From Natrinema longum (GTDB lineage Archaea; Halobacteriota; Halobacteria; Halobacteriales; Natrialbaceae): 64,000 nucleotides of DNA. Below are positions 37,651 to 46,873 of this stretch, one piece after another (positions within the stretch are counted from its first letter, which is position 1; the number at the start of each line of letters is the position of its first letter). The position numbers and the translations under genes were made by a program. The notes below the pieces were generated by a model. That model was given only the letters and a program-made list of their open reading frames with translations, was not told the DNA's origin and made no database searches. The stretch lies in contig NZ_CP071463.1 in the NCBI RefSeq assembly GCF_017352095.1, positions 186,001 to 250,000 of the forward strand, written 5' to 3'.

Positions 37651-38817
37651 ATGAGCGAGGACTTCTACGACGTTCTCGGCGTGAGCCCCGACGCGTCTAC
37701 CGAGGAGATCAAACAGGCGTATCGGTCGAAGGCCACCGAGTACCATCCCGACGTCAGCGACGACCCCGATGCCGAGGAGAAGTTCAAGAAGATCCAGAAG
37801 GCAAAGCAGGTCCTGACGGACGAGGAAAAGCGCGAGGCCTACGATCAGATGGGCCACGATCGCTACGAGCAGGCCGAAAAACACGGCTTCGATGCCAGCG
37901 ACGCCGGCGGTGCCGGCGGCATGGGCGGCGGCCCGTTCGGTGGCGGCATGGGCGGGGGCGGTATGGGCGGCGGCGGTCTCGGCGACCTCTTCGAGCAGGT
38001 CTTCGGCGGTGGCGGCGGTCGCGGTAGCCGCCGGCCCCGCAAGGGCCGCGATCTGCGGACCGAACTCGAGATCGACCTCGAGGAGGCCTACGAGGGCGCG
38101 GAGAAGCAGTTCACCGTCGAGCGCCCCGAGGAATGCGAGGTCTGTGAGGGCGAGGGCCATCCGCCGGAGGCCGACGCCGAAACCTGTCCCCAGTGTCAGG
38201 GCCGGGGCCAGGTGACTCAGGTCCAGCAGACGCCGCTCGGTCGCGTCCAGCAGACGACGGCCTGCCCCCGGTGTGAGGGCGAGGGAACGCTGTACTCCGA
38301 CACCTGCGGCGAGTGTCGCGGCGAGGGGTACGTCCGCACCGAGGCGACGCTGACCGTCGAAGTTCCGGCCGGGATTCAGGAAGGCCAGACGCTTCGGATG
38401 GAAGGTGAGGGTGCGCCGAGTCCCGAAGGCGGTCCCCACGGCGACCTGCTGATCGATGTCACCGTCCGCGAGCACGAGGCATTCGAACGCGACGGGGACG
38501 ACCTGCGCTACCGGCTTCCGATCTCGTTCCCGCAAGCGACCTTCGGCGACACCGTCGAAGTCCCGACCCTCGAAGGGGCGGCCGAGTTCGAGGTTCCGAA
38601 GGGAACCCAAAGCGGCGAGACGTTCCGCCTCGAGGGTAAAGGGATGCCCCGACTGCGCGGTCGCGGACAGGGCGACCTCTACGTCCAGGTCCAGGTCGTC
38701 ACCCCCGAGAGCTTGAACGAGGATCAGCGCGACGCACTCGAGGAGTTCGCCGAAGCGGGCGGCGACGAGATCGAAGTGAAGGAAGGGTTCTTCGAGAAGA
38801 TCAAGCGGGCGTTCTAG
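37651..38817 (+). CDS. dnaJ: chaperone DnaJ (Hsp40)
   Basis: A 388-residue type I co-chaperone for DnaK. The J domain has the HPD at residues 32-34 (TEYHPDVS). A Gly-rich linker (about 85-130) follows. The zinc-finger region holds the four repeats CEVCEGEG, CPQCQGRG, CPRCEGEG and CGECRGEG. The C-terminal substrate-binding domains include VPAGIQEGQTLRMEGEG. I chose ATG 37651, where the J domain begins. The upstream 250 bases contain GAGCGA-rich repeats (about 37505-37580) and no gene. Confidence 0.96.
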   Translation: MSEDFYDVLGVSPDASTEEIKQAYRSKATEYHPDVSDDPDAEEKFKKIQKAKQVLTDEEKREAYDQMGHDRYEQAEKHGFDASDAGGAGGMGGGPFGGGMGGGGMGGGGLGDLFEQVFGGGGGRGSRRPRKGRDLRTELEIDLEEAYEGAEKQFTVERPEECEVCEGEGHPPEADAETCPQCQGRGQVTQVQQTPLGRVQQTTACPRCEGEGTLYSDTCGECRGEGYVRTEATLTVEVPAGIQEGQTLRMEGEGAPSPEGGPHGDLLIDVTVREHEAFERDGDDLRYRLPISFPQATFGDTVEVPTLEGAAEFEVPKGTQSGETFRLEGKGMPRLRGRGQGDLYVQVQVVTPESLNEDQRDALEEFAEAGGDEIEVKEGFFEKIKRAF

Positions 38818-38904
38818 TGGTGGTCGGTGCCCCCACTGCAGGGTCGGGTCAGCCGTTCGGGACCCCGGTATCGTTATGATACTCGTATTCGATATGTCGT
38901 ACTG

Positions 38905-39468
38905 ATGTCCGATCCGTGGGACCGTGTCGGCGTCGTCGAGACGTATACGGGTGGCCGATTCGATCTCTTCGATCCTGATCCCGACGACATTCGGCTGCAA
39001 GACATCGCGACGGCGCTGGCACACACCTGCCGATTCGGGGGGCACTGTCAGTGGTTTTACAGCGTCGCCCACCACTCGATTCACGTGAGTCGGGAACTGC
39101 CGAGCGCGGACCCGCGCCTCCAGTTGCTCGGATTGCTCCACGACGCGGGCGAAGCCTACATCGGTGACATTCCCCGCCCCCTCAAAGCCGAGTACGAACA
39201 GTTCGACCGGGTCGAAGAACGCATCCTCGAGGCCGTCTGGACTGCGGTCGCTCTCGAGCCACCCAGCGACGGGGAGTGGGAGCGGGTGATGGCCGCGGAC
39301 GATCGGTTGCTCGCCTACGAGGCTGATCGCGTCCTCGAGGACGGCTCCTGGGCCGAGAGCGTCGCCGATCTGGGGTACGACCTGCAGTCCGATTCCATCG
39401 ACGCGATCCGCGACCGGTTCCTCTCGCGTGGGGAAACGCTGTTGAACCGACTGCCGGAACAGCCCTGA
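38905..39468 (+). CDS. HD-domain phosphohydrolase (YfbR-like)
   Basis: A 187-residue protein from ATG 38905. The metal-binding pattern is H...HD...D: YSVAHHSIHVSREL supplies the first His, LLGLLHDAGEAYIGDIPRPLK the HD pair and the phosphate-binding tail, and MAADDRLLAYEAD the final Asp. This matches the 5'-deoxynucleotidase/YfbR type of HD hydrolase, which dephosphorylates deoxynucleoside monophosphates. Substrate assignment is by analogy. It stands alone, 87 bases after dnaJ. Confidence 0.88.
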   Translation: MSDPWDRVGVVETYTGGRFDLFDPDPDDIRLQDIATALAHTCRFGGHCQWFYSVAHHSIHVSRELPSADPRLQLLGLLHDAGEAYIGDIPRPLKAEYEQFDRVEERILEAVWTAVALEPPSDGEWERVMAADDRLLAYEADRVLEDGSWAESVADLGYDLQSDSIDAIRDRFLSRGETLLNRLPEQP

Positions 39469-39649
39469 ACCAACCGCCCCGGCGCTGGTCGGAGTTCTCG
39501 CATCGCTCGAACCGATATCGCCGGCCGAACCGACGGCCACGACTGACGGGGCGATGGGTCCGGACGACCCCGTCGTATGACGGCTCACGACGATTACGCC
39601 GGTGTCCGGAGTCGGCGCGCTTTTTTCGCCTCGCTCCCCAGTCATCGAT

Positions 39650-40378
39650 ATGAACGCTGCCACGGTCGACGACCTGCTCACCCGGGAGCTCCGGGACGAC
39701 CGGATCGCGCTCGTCGACGCGACGGGCCGGGAGTACGACTACCACTGGCTGTGTACGACCGCCTGGAAGGCCGGCAACTTCCTGCGCCACTCGGGCGTTC
39801 GCGAGGGCGTCACGGTCGGCGTCGTCGGCGACGGCCCCCTCGCACTGCTGGCCTGTTTCGGCACGACGCTGCTCGAGGGCCGGACTCGATTCGAGCCGCC
39901 CACGGATCTCGCCGCGGAGACGGACTTTCGGGCGCTCGTGGCACCCGTCGACGACCTCGAGGCCTACGACCTGCCCCCGGGCGCACAGCGGGTCGGCTAC
40001 GGCGACAAACCAGAGACGCCCGACATCCACCACTTTGACGCGGGACTCTGGAGCGAGAACCCGTCGTTCCCGCCGCTGTCGATCGATCCCGAGACCGACA
40101 TCCTGACCGATGGCGACCGGATCGTCACGCACGCGCAGGTGCTCGAGGCCGCCCACGCGGTGCTCGAGGAGGCAGGGCTGGAGCCGGACGATCGCGTCGT
40201 CGTCCGCGGGCCGCTGTCGGACCCCCGGACCGTCGTCGCGGGTGTAATCGCGCCATTGCTAGCCAAGGGCGTGATCGTGCTTCCTGGCGACGACGGGGAC
40301 GAACTGGGGACGCACGCCGTCTCGAACGGAGCGGTTCCCGAGCCCGATCGGATCGACCTCGACGCGGTCCCGCTTTGA
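39650..40378 (+). CDS. truncated AMP-binding (acyl-CoA synthetase-like) protein
   Basis: A 242-residue protein with the front of an ANL-fold enzyme: LRDDRIALVDATGREYDYHWLCTTAWKAGNFL and VGVVGDGPLALLACFGTTLLEG. It lacks the SGTTGKPKG ATP loop and the whole C-terminal lid, so it cannot adenylate a substrate in the usual way. Stand-alone proteins of this size are, from memory, conserved in haloarchaea, so it is probably not a recent truncation. The C-terminal half (residues 130-242) keeps ANL-like beta-alpha units. A T-rich TATA (39621-39626) precedes ATG 39650 by about 25 bases. Confidence 0.7.
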   Translation: MNAATVDDLLTRELRDDRIALVDATGREYDYHWLCTTAWKAGNFLRHSGVREGVTVGVVGDGPLALLACFGTTLLEGRTRFEPPTDLAAETDFRALVAPVDDLEAYDLPPGAQRVGYGDKPETPDIHHFDAGLWSENPSFPPLSIDPETDILTDGDRIVTHAQVLEAAHAVLEEAGLEPDDRVVVRGPLSDPRTVVAGVIAPLLAKGVIVLPGDDGDELGTHAVSNGAVPEPDRIDLDAVPL

Positions 40379-40402
40379 GACGATCGAGTCGCGCAGTCCC
40401 GG

Positions 40403-41971
40403 TCACAACTGGCGGTAGAGCAGTCCCTCGAGGGCCGGTCCCGACAGCACCTCGCCGTCGTGGGTGAACCGCGAGCCGTGACAGGGGCAATCCCAGGTCC
40501 GCTCGGCGTCGTTCCACCGGACGAGACAGCCCATGTGTGGACAGGTCGCCGAGACGGCGTGCGTCGTCCCCGATTCGTCGCGATAGAGTCCCACCGGCTG
40601 GCTCGCACGGCGGACGACGCGTGCGTCGCCTGGGGGAAGGTCGGCCACACCGTCAGCGCCGAGCGACGAGAGCAGTGACGTGATCCGGTCGCCGACGAAG
40701 TTGCCGCCGACTTTCGCGTTCTCTTCGAGGAAACGCTTCGCGGACGCGCCGGGCGTGAGCCGCTGGGGATCGAACACGTCGGCCCAGGGGTTCGATCCTT
40801 CGACGATCAGATCGGCGAGGATCATTCCTGCGGCAGTACCGTTCGTCATCCCCCAGCCCTCGAATCCGGTCCCGACGTAGACGTGCGCCGACAGGGGATC
40901 GATTCGACCGATGAAGGGAACTCGGTCGACCGGCGAGTAGTCCATCGTCGACCAGCGGTACTCGATCGACTCGACGTCGAAGTGCTCGCGGGCGAACGCC
41001 TCACAGCGCCGGTAGCGCTCGGAGGTCGGCGGCCCCTCGAGGCCGGGCGTGTGGCTCTGCCCGCCAACGAGCAGGAGTGTCTCGGCCTCGTCGTCCGCGC
41101 TCCCCCCGCTCGTCGGATACCGACGCATCGTTGCCGGCGGGGAGGCAGTGTTGTAGTACATCCCCTCCGGGGGCGTTCCGTCGATTCGGACCGCGAGCAG
41201 GTACGCGCGATGGGGGTGCATCCGCGCGAAGTAGCCGGCGCGGTCGAAGAACGGGAAGTGCGTCGCGACGACCACGTCGTCGGCGGCGACGTCTCCGCGG
41301 TCCGTCTCGACGCGACACGGCGAGCCGGGCTCGAGACCGAGCGCGCGCGTCTCCTCGTACACGTAGCTACCGTCGCCGTGGACCTCCTCGGCGATCCCCA
41401 GTAGGTACTGCCGGGGGTGGAACGCCGCCTGCTCGTCGAACCTGATCGCGCTGGGGACGTCGAAGGGAAGTGGCGTCTCCTCGACGTACGACGCCGGGAG
41501 CCCGAGCCGCTGGGCCGCATCGACCTCCTCGCGGATCCGCTCGAGATCGTCGTCCGAGGCCGCGTAGGTGTACGCTTCCGTTCGCCGGAAGTCACAGTCG
41601 ACGTCCCCGTCCTCGATGCGTCGCTCGACTTCCTCGATCGCCGCCTCGTTGGCGTGTGCGTACTGTCTCGCGTTCTCCTCGCCGAACTGGGAGACGAGCG
41701 TGTCGTAGATCAGTCCGTGCTGTGAGGTGAGTTTGGCGGTCGTGTGGCCGGTCGTGTGCTCGACGATCCGATCGGACTCGAGGACCGCGACGCTCCGACC
41801 GGCCTCGGTCAGGTTGATCGCCGCGCTCAATCCAGTAATGCCCCCGCCGACGATAGCGACGTCGACCTCGAGGCCGCCATCGAGGGGGTCGTAGTCGGTC
41901 GTCGACGTCGTGGCGAGCCACAGCGACTCCGGTCGGGGTGACTCGGATTCGGGGTCGATATCCGTCGCCAT
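40403..41971 (-). CDS. FAD-dependent oxidoreductase with C-terminal Rieske domain
   Basis: A 522-residue fusion. The N-terminal D-amino-acid/glycine-oxidase-type domain has IVGGGITGLSAAINL at about residues 39-53, and the second FAD-contact region is HVYVGTGFEGWGMTNG. The C-terminal about 95 residues form a Rieske 2Fe-2S domain with CPHMGC and CPCHGSRF supplying two Cys and two His. Such proteins oxidise amines with electron transfer through the Rieske cluster; the substrate is unknown. The genes on either side are not in an operon with it. Confidence 0.9.
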   Translation of the reverse strand: MATDIDPESESPRPESLWLATTSTTDYDPLDGGLEVDVAIVGGGITGLSAAINLTEAGRSVAVLESDRIVEHTTGHTTAKLTSQHGLIYDTLVSQFGEENARQYAHANEAAIEEVERRIEDGDVDCDFRRTEAYTYAASDDDLERIREEVDAAQRLGLPASYVEETPLPFDVPSAIRFDEQAAFHPRQYLLGIAEEVHGDGSYVYEETRALGLEPGSPCRVETDRGDVAADDVVVATHFPFFDRAGYFARMHPHRAYLLAVRIDGTPPEGMYYNTASPPATMRRYPTSGGSADDEAETLLLVGGQSHTPGLEGPPTSERYRRCEAFAREHFDVESIEYRWSTMDYSPVDRVPFIGRIDPLSAHVYVGTGFEGWGMTNGTAAGMILADLIVEGSNPWADVFDPQRLTPGASAKRFLEENAKVGGNFVGDRITSLLSSLGADGVADLPPGDARVVRRASQPVGLYRDESGTTHAVSATCPHMGCLVRWNDAERTWDCPCHGSRFTHDGEVLSGPALEGLLYRQL

Positions 41972-42068
41972 TGGAACCAGCGACTCGTGCTATCCACGGT
42001 CAGCGAGAAAGGAGTCGGGGCTGACAGTGCTCGCTCGAGCGATCGAAACCGCTTCGAAGCGGCCGAGC

Positions 42069-43271
42069 TCAGGCTACCGAGCCGCGGAACCGGGATGCCC
42101 CGAGGCCGACGGCGGCGACGCCGGCGACGGCACCGGCCGCGACGAACACGCCCCCGACGCCCGCGATCGGCACGAGCGCGCCGAACAGTACCGGCGAGAG
42201 GAACTGCCCCGTGTAGCCAGCGGAGGCGATGTAGGAGCTGAACTGGCCCTGTCGATCCGGCGGTGCGAAGGCTTCGACCCACGCGAACGTCGACGGAAAG
42301 ACGAGTCCGATGCCGAGGCCGAACAGTATCACCGGCAGCGCCGCACCGACGGCGGTTCCCACCACCGTCGCGATCCCGAACGCCGCGGTCCAGAGGACGA
42401 ACGCCGCACCCACGAGCGTCGATCGACCGGCGTACCGCAGCAGCCGATCGTATGCGATCGCCGAGACGCCGCCCGCAGCACCGTTCGCGGCCAGATAAAG
42501 GCTGATATCCAGGGACGCGGTCACGCCGATGCCGGCGAGAAACTGCGGGTAAAAGACGACGATCACGTACAGCAACGCGTTCGCACCGAGGTACAACACG
42601 TAGACGAGCGGAAGCGCCGGTCGGTCACGGAACACGGCGGGGACCTCGCCGATACCGCCGGCGGCCTCCTCGGCGCTTCCGCTCCCGTCCGCGGCCGGGG
42701 CGTCGCCCGCGGACTGCGTCTCGGGAATCGTCGCCGCGGCGAGGAGGCCAAGCGGCACGGCGACGAGATAGACGCCGAACGGAGCGTTCCACGCGAGGGT
42801 ACCGGCAGCGCCGCCGATCAGCGGCCACACTGCGGCCCCGGCGCTGTTCGCACTGCTTCGATAGCCCAACGCGCGCTCCATCGCCTGCCCCTCGTAGAGT
42901 TCGTAGATCAGCACGGTAACCGACGTGTACACCGCGGCGGTCCCGAGCCCGAGGACGACTCGAGAGGCCAACAGCGGGTAAAACGAGTCGACGACCAGTC
43001 CCGCACCGCCGCCGACGCCGTAGACGAGCAGGCCGCCGACGAAGGGACGGCGGGGGCCGATCCGGTCGACGAGCGATCCCACGAGCGGGCTCGCGAGGAC
43101 GATCACGCCGCCGTGAGTGGTGATGATGAGGCCGGCCGCGGAGCCGGAGACGCCGAGTTCGCGCTGGATCTGCGGGACGATCGGTCCGAGGATCGCTCCC
43201 GACATGACCGTCAGCGTCGCTGCAGCGACCAGTACCCAGAGTGATCGTCGACGCTCCGTCGCGGTTGCCAC
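42069..43271 (-). CDS. MFS transporter
   Basis: A 400-residue major-facilitator protein with twelve predicted helices in two sets of six. The signature loop between helices 2 and 3 is GSLVDRIGPRRPFVGG, and loops of the second half include DRQGQFSSYIASAGYTGQFL. A Gly/Ser/Glu-rich central loop (about residues 186-215) separates the halves. The pattern of motif A and motif C-like GYRSSANSAG suggests a drug:H+ antiporter subfamily. Substrate unknown. It is divergent from the FAD protein at 43461. Confidence 0.87.
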   Translation of the reverse strand: MATATERRRSLWVLVAAATLTVMSGAILGPIVPQIQRELGVSGSAAGLIITTHGGVIVLASPLVGSLVDRIGPRRPFVGGLLVYGVGGGAGLVVDSFYPLLASRVVLGLGTAAVYTSVTVLIYELYEGQAMERALGYRSSANSAGAAVWPLIGGAAGTLAWNAPFGVYLVAVPLGLLAAATIPETQSAGDAPAADGSGSAEEAAGGIGEVPAVFRDRPALPLVYVLYLGANALLYVIVVFYPQFLAGIGVTASLDISLYLAANGAAGGVSAIAYDRLLRYAGRSTLVGAAFVLWTAAFGIATVVGTAVGAALPVILFGLGIGLVFPSTFAWVEAFAPPDRQGQFSSYIASAGYTGQFLSPVLFGALVPIAGVGGVFVAAGAVAGVAAVGLGASRFRGSVA

Positions 43272-43460
43272 TGGGTTCGCCTCGGGCGAGGAGTTCCAAC
43301 AGGATTGCGGTCGCGGCGGATCGGTCCGGCGTCCGAGGAACCGCCGCTCGAGACCACATCGAGCGGGGACGGACGGTGTCGGCGTCGGGTATGCGAGCGC
43401 TCGTGACAGTCACGCGGACCGGTGAAATCGGTTATTCCGCCGTTCGTGGTCGGTCCGCCC

Positions 43461-44018
43461 ATGCCAGACGTCGCGATCGTCGGCGGCGGCCCCGCCGGCC
43501 TGAGCGCAGCGCTCTTCACGGCGAAGAACGGCCTCGAGACCGTCGTCTTCGACACGGACGAGACGTGGATGCACAAGGCCCACCTGTTCAACTATCCCGG
43601 GATTCGGAGCATCAGCGGGAGCGAGTTCATGGCGCTCACACGCGGGCAGGTCCGGGACCGCGGCGCGGACGTACGCGTCGGCGAGGCAGTCATCGACGTC
43701 GAACCGGGCGACGACGGCTTCCGGGTCGAGACGGCGGACGGCGAGTACCAGGCCGACTACGTCGTGCTCGCGACCGGTGCGGATCGCTCGATGGCCGAAG
43801 ACGTGGGGGTCGAGTTCGACGACGACGGCACCGTCGACGTCGACCTCGATACGGAGACGAGTATCGACGATCTGTACGCGACGGGCGCGACGGTCCGGGA
43901 CGAGGAGTGGCAGGCGGTCATCGCCGCGGGCGACGGCGCGTCGGCGGCACTCGATATTCTCAGCAAGGAGAACGGCGAGCACTTCCACGATTTCGACGTG
44001 CCGGACGACGTGCCGTGA
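43461..44018 (+). CDS. thioredoxin-reductase-like FAD protein, short form
   Basis: A 185-residue flavoprotein starting MPDVAIVGGGPAGLSAALFT. Further FAD contacts are VVLATGADRSM and the late IDDLYATGATV. It is about 130 residues shorter than thioredoxin reductase: the NADPH domain and redox CxxC are absent. Proteins of this 'short form' are, from memory, common in haloarchaea and may accept electrons from a partner. The start ATG is preceded by in-frame codons that do not look coding. Function unresolved. Confidence 0.8.
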   Translation: MPDVAIVGGGPAGLSAALFTAKNGLETVVFDTDETWMHKAHLFNYPGIRSISGSEFMALTRGQVRDRGADVRVGEAVIDVEPGDDGFRVETADGEYQADYVVLATGADRSMAEDVGVEFDDDGTVDVDLDTETSIDDLYATGATVRDEEWQAVIAAGDGASAALDILSKENGEHFHDFDVPDDVP

Positions 44019-44145
44019 TCGATCGGAGTGAGCAGTGGATCCCATGCGGAGGAAGTCCACGTTCCACGGTGAAAACGACCGACAGCGCCGCGCCTGCGTG
44101 TTCGGGGCATTCGACTAAGCGACTGGTCGGTGGCAGTTCGTCTGC

Positions 44146-44655
44146 ATGGCAATGAACGACCTTCACGAGTTGTTCATCCACAAGCTCGCCCAGCAGTACT
44201 ACGTCGAACAGGAACTCGTCGACACGCTAGACGAGATGGCACGAAACACGACCAACGACCGGATGAGCCAGGGCTTTGCGGACCACCGCGACGAGACCCG
44301 AACGCAGGTCCAACGCCTCGAGGAGGTCTTCGCGGCACTCGATCGGCCTGCGGAAGCCCGAGACGCTGCCATCTTCGAGGGGATCGAGGAGGACCGCCGC
44401 GAACTCGAGGCCGAGATCGAGGACGACGAACTGCTGAACATGGTCTACCTGAACGCGGGGATGATGACCGAACGCGTCGAGATGACGGCCTACGAGGGGC
44501 TGACGACGATCGCGGAGCAACTCGAACTCGGCGACGACATCCAACGCCCCCTCGAGTCGAACTACGACGAGGAGCAATCCGCCTTCCGCGAACTCGAGAC
44601 GCTGGAGACGGCGACGGACATAAATTCGCTGTGGGATCGGCTGACGCCATCGTGA
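44146..44655 (+). CDS. DUF892/YciF-like ferritin-fold protein
   Basis: A 169-residue, all-helical protein. DLHELFIHKLAQQYYVEQELVD, the paired Glu/His in NDRMSQGFADHRDET and EEVFAAL follow the DUF892 pattern of a four-helix bundle related to ferritin. Family members are stress-linked in bacteria (YciE/YciF). Possible metal ligands include the Glu/His near residues 45-55 and 100-110. No co-transcribed partner is visible. Confidence 0.8.
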   Translation: MAMNDLHELFIHKLAQQYYVEQELVDTLDEMARNTTNDRMSQGFADHRDETRTQVQRLEEVFAALDRPAEARDAAIFEGIEEDRRELEAEIEDDELLNMVYLNAGMMTERVEMTAYEGLTTIAEQLELGDDIQRPLESNYDEEQSAFRELETLETATDINSLWDRLTPS

Positions 44656-44775
44656 AGCCTCCGTTTCGGAGCGGGTGGTAGATCCGTGTCGTGAGCGCTC
44701 GACGAGCGACGAGCAGTCCGCCGTACAGGTCGGTGAACCCGCGGCTACAAGAGCTATCGCGCCGAACGACCGGCC

Positions 44776-45054
44776 ATGGAACTCGAGTGTGTCTTCTTCG
44801 GCCCCTTTCGCGACGTCGTCGGTGAGAAGACCGTTCGCTACGAGACCGACGCCGAAACCGTCGGCGACCTCCTGGTCGAACTCGAGGCGGCGTACCCGCG
44901 CCTCGAGGGCGACCTTCTAGACGACGGCGACGGACTGGCGGGGGACACGGTCGTTACAAAGGACCAAAAGAACGTCGTCCACCTCGACGGCCTCGAGACG
45001 GCCCTCGAGACCGACACCGTACTCCGGCTGGTGCCGTCGGTGTACGGCGGGTGA
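44776..45054 (+). CDS. ubiquitin-like/MoaD-like small protein (SAMP-type)
   Basis: A 92-residue beta-grasp protein: the first strand LECVFFGPFRDVVGEKTVRYE, the helix TVGDLLVELEAAYP, and the C-terminal LRLVPSVYGG ending in the Gly-Gly needed for activation by an E1-like enzyme. In haloarchaea such proteins (SAMPs) are both protein modifiers and sulfur carriers for molybdopterin or tRNA. It is convergent with and adjacent to an aldehyde:ferredoxin oxidoreductase, whose tungsten/molybdenum pterin cofactor requires a MoaD, which favours a sulfur-carrier role. Which SAMP it is cannot be told. Confidence 0.85.
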   Translation: MELECVFFGPFRDVVGEKTVRYETDAETVGDLLVELEAAYPRLEGDLLDDGDGLAGDTVVTKDQKNVVHLDGLETALETDTVLRLVPSVYGG

Positions 45055-45078
45055 GCGACGGGTCCGATCGGACCGCTC

Positions 45079-46746
45079 TCAGTCGGCCGAGGGCGCGATC
45101 GACTCGAGTGCCGCGTCCGGAACGACCCCATCGTCCGTCAGGCCCCGGGCCTCGTAGTACTCCCCGATCGCGGCCTCGAGGTCGGGAATCTCGTAGGGCA
45201 GTCCGTCGTCGCTCCGGTCGAACCCGCGCTGGTTGTTGAAGTGGCGTTCGAGGCGAACGGTCAGGGCTCCGATTTCCATGAGTTCCCCGTAGTCGGCGTC
45301 GAACAGGGTTTCGAGTCGCTCGTCGGTCACGTAGTCGCCGCCGAACGCACAGACGATCCCCGTGTCCCGGAACGCCGAGGCGTTCTCCTCCTGGACGAGT
45401 CGCTCGGCCTTGCCGAGGGTACCGTCGGGATCGAGTTCGCCGCTGTACTCGAGGCTCAGCATGCCGGCGTACATGTGGTCCCCACCCCGGTTCGCGACCG
45501 CGTAGGAGAGCCCCTGTCCGTGGAGGACGCGTCCGTCGTGGGCGGCGAACTCCATGCCCTTGACGGTGTAGTTGTCGACGCCGAGCTCGTCGTGACAGCG
45601 GTCGACGCCCTCGGCGAGGGTGTCGCCGATCCCCTCGCGGAACGCGATCTGTTCGGTCACCTCCCGTGCGAGTTCGGCGTTGCCGAACTCGTCGACGCTG
45701 TCGAGATAGGCCGCGACGGTGACACCGGCCGAAATCGTGTCCATCCCGAGACTGTCACAGAGCTCGTTTGCCTTCATCACGTCGACGATGTCGCCGACCC
45801 CCTGGCTCGAGCCGAACGCGTAGACGGTTTCGAACTCGGGCCCTTCGGTTTCGACACCGCTCTCTTCGTCCCGCGTGGGGAGCTTGCAGGCGTAGGCACA
45901 GGCCGAGCACGCGCCCTTTTTGTACTTCTTCTCCTCGACGGCGTTGCCGCCGATCCCGTCGGCGTGTTCGAACTCGTACTCCCGGAAGTAGCGGGTGGGA
46001 AGCGAGAAGTTGTCGTTGATGAACTCGGTGCCGCCGGTCGTCCCCTGCCGTCGCATTCGGTCGTCGGACTGGGCCGCTTCCCGGTGGATCTCCATCTCCG
46101 GCGGGTCCGGGATTTCGACGGGGGGCGCGCTGTCACCCTGGAAGGTGACGCACTTGACGTTCTTCGACCCGAGGACGGCACCCAATCCGCCGCGGCCGAA
46201 CGCCCGCGAGTCGAAGGTCATCACGGAGGCGAACCGTACTCGGTTCTCGCCGGCAGGCCCGATCGCGATGCAGTTGTCCGGACCGAGGTCGTGGTGTTCG
46301 GCCACGTAGTCGGACGTCTCGGGCACGGTCGCCCCCTCGAGTTCCGGCACGTCCTCGAACTCGACACCCTGATCGGTGACGTGCACTGCCAGCAACTCGT
46401 CGCTCTCGCCGGCGAGCTCGAGGACGCTGATCCCCGTCCCGACGAAGTTCCGCGAGAGATAGCCGCCGGCGTTGGTCGAGACCAGGCCGTCGGTCAGCGG
46501 CGAGAGGGCGGTCATGTTCATCCGGCCGGTAAAGGACATGGAGGACTGCTGGAGGGGGCCCGTGGCGAGATACGCACGGTTCTCGGGCCCGAACGGGTCC
46601 GCGTCGAACGGGATCCGTTCGTGGGCGAGTGCCGTGGCGACGGCGCGTCCGCCGACGGCCGTCTCGAGCGTTTCGTCGATGGTCGTTTCGGTCGCAGTTC
46701 GGTCACCGACGTCGACTGCGAGCAGCGGCCCTTCCGCGTGGAGCAT
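45079..46746 (-). CDS. aldehyde:ferredoxin oxidoreductase family protein
   Basis: A 555-residue tungsten- or molybdenum-pterin enzyme. The N-terminal pterin-binding region has GRAVATALAHERIPFD and TGRMNMTALSPLTD, followed by GRGGLGAVLGSKNVK. The cluster ligands are GACSACAYACKLP (C-x2-C-x3-C) and the last Cys near residue 490 in TGIVCAFGGDYV. Pterin contacts such as EGPEFETVYAFGS and AHDGR are present. It oxidises aldehydes, reducing ferredoxin. I chose ATG 46746 because a gctaaga TATA candidate lies 22-30 bases before it; the longer start lacks that. Confidence 0.9.
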   Translation of the reverse strand: MLHAEGPLLAVDVGDRTATETTIDETLETAVGGRAVATALAHERIPFDADPFGPENRAYLATGPLQQSSMSFTGRMNMTALSPLTDGLVSTNAGGYLSRNFVGTGISVLELAGESDELLAVHVTDQGVEFEDVPELEGATVPETSDYVAEHHDLGPDNCIAIGPAGENRVRFASVMTFDSRAFGRGGLGAVLGSKNVKCVTFQGDSAPPVEIPDPPEMEIHREAAQSDDRMRRQGTTGGTEFINDNFSLPTRYFREYEFEHADGIGGNAVEEKKYKKGACSACAYACKLPTRDEESGVETEGPEFETVYAFGSSQGVGDIVDVMKANELCDSLGMDTISAGVTVAAYLDSVDEFGNAELAREVTEQIAFREGIGDTLAEGVDRCHDELGVDNYTVKGMEFAAHDGRVLHGQGLSYAVANRGGDHMYAGMLSLEYSGELDPDGTLGKAERLVQEENASAFRDTGIVCAFGGDYVTDERLETLFDADYGELMEIGALTVRLERHFNNQRGFDRSDDGLPYEIPDLEAAIGEYYEARGLTDDGVVPDAALESIAPSAD

Positions 46747-46873
46747 GCGATGTAATAACAGGCGAGGGGTCTTAGCTCTGGGTTGTTTTCGATGCAACCG
46801 AATCCGTTACGAGACTGTGACACACACACATCAGTCAGAATTATTATCGCAGAGCGGAAACGACCGCTCAGCT

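Noticed and set aside
37264-39681. 805-codon minus frame across dnaJ
   Set aside because: It is a shadow of dnaJ and the HD-hydrolase gene; both have clear motifs on the plus strand.
39650-40378. Truncated acyl-CoA synthetase as a pseudogene
   Set aside because: Clean start with promoter, no frameshift, and proteins of this length are, to my recollection, conserved in haloarchaea. It is listed as a gene.
45241-46755. 504-codon plus frame opposite the aldehyde:ferredoxin oxidoreductase
   Set aside because: It is a shadow; the minus strand carries the cluster Cys residues and pterin motifs.
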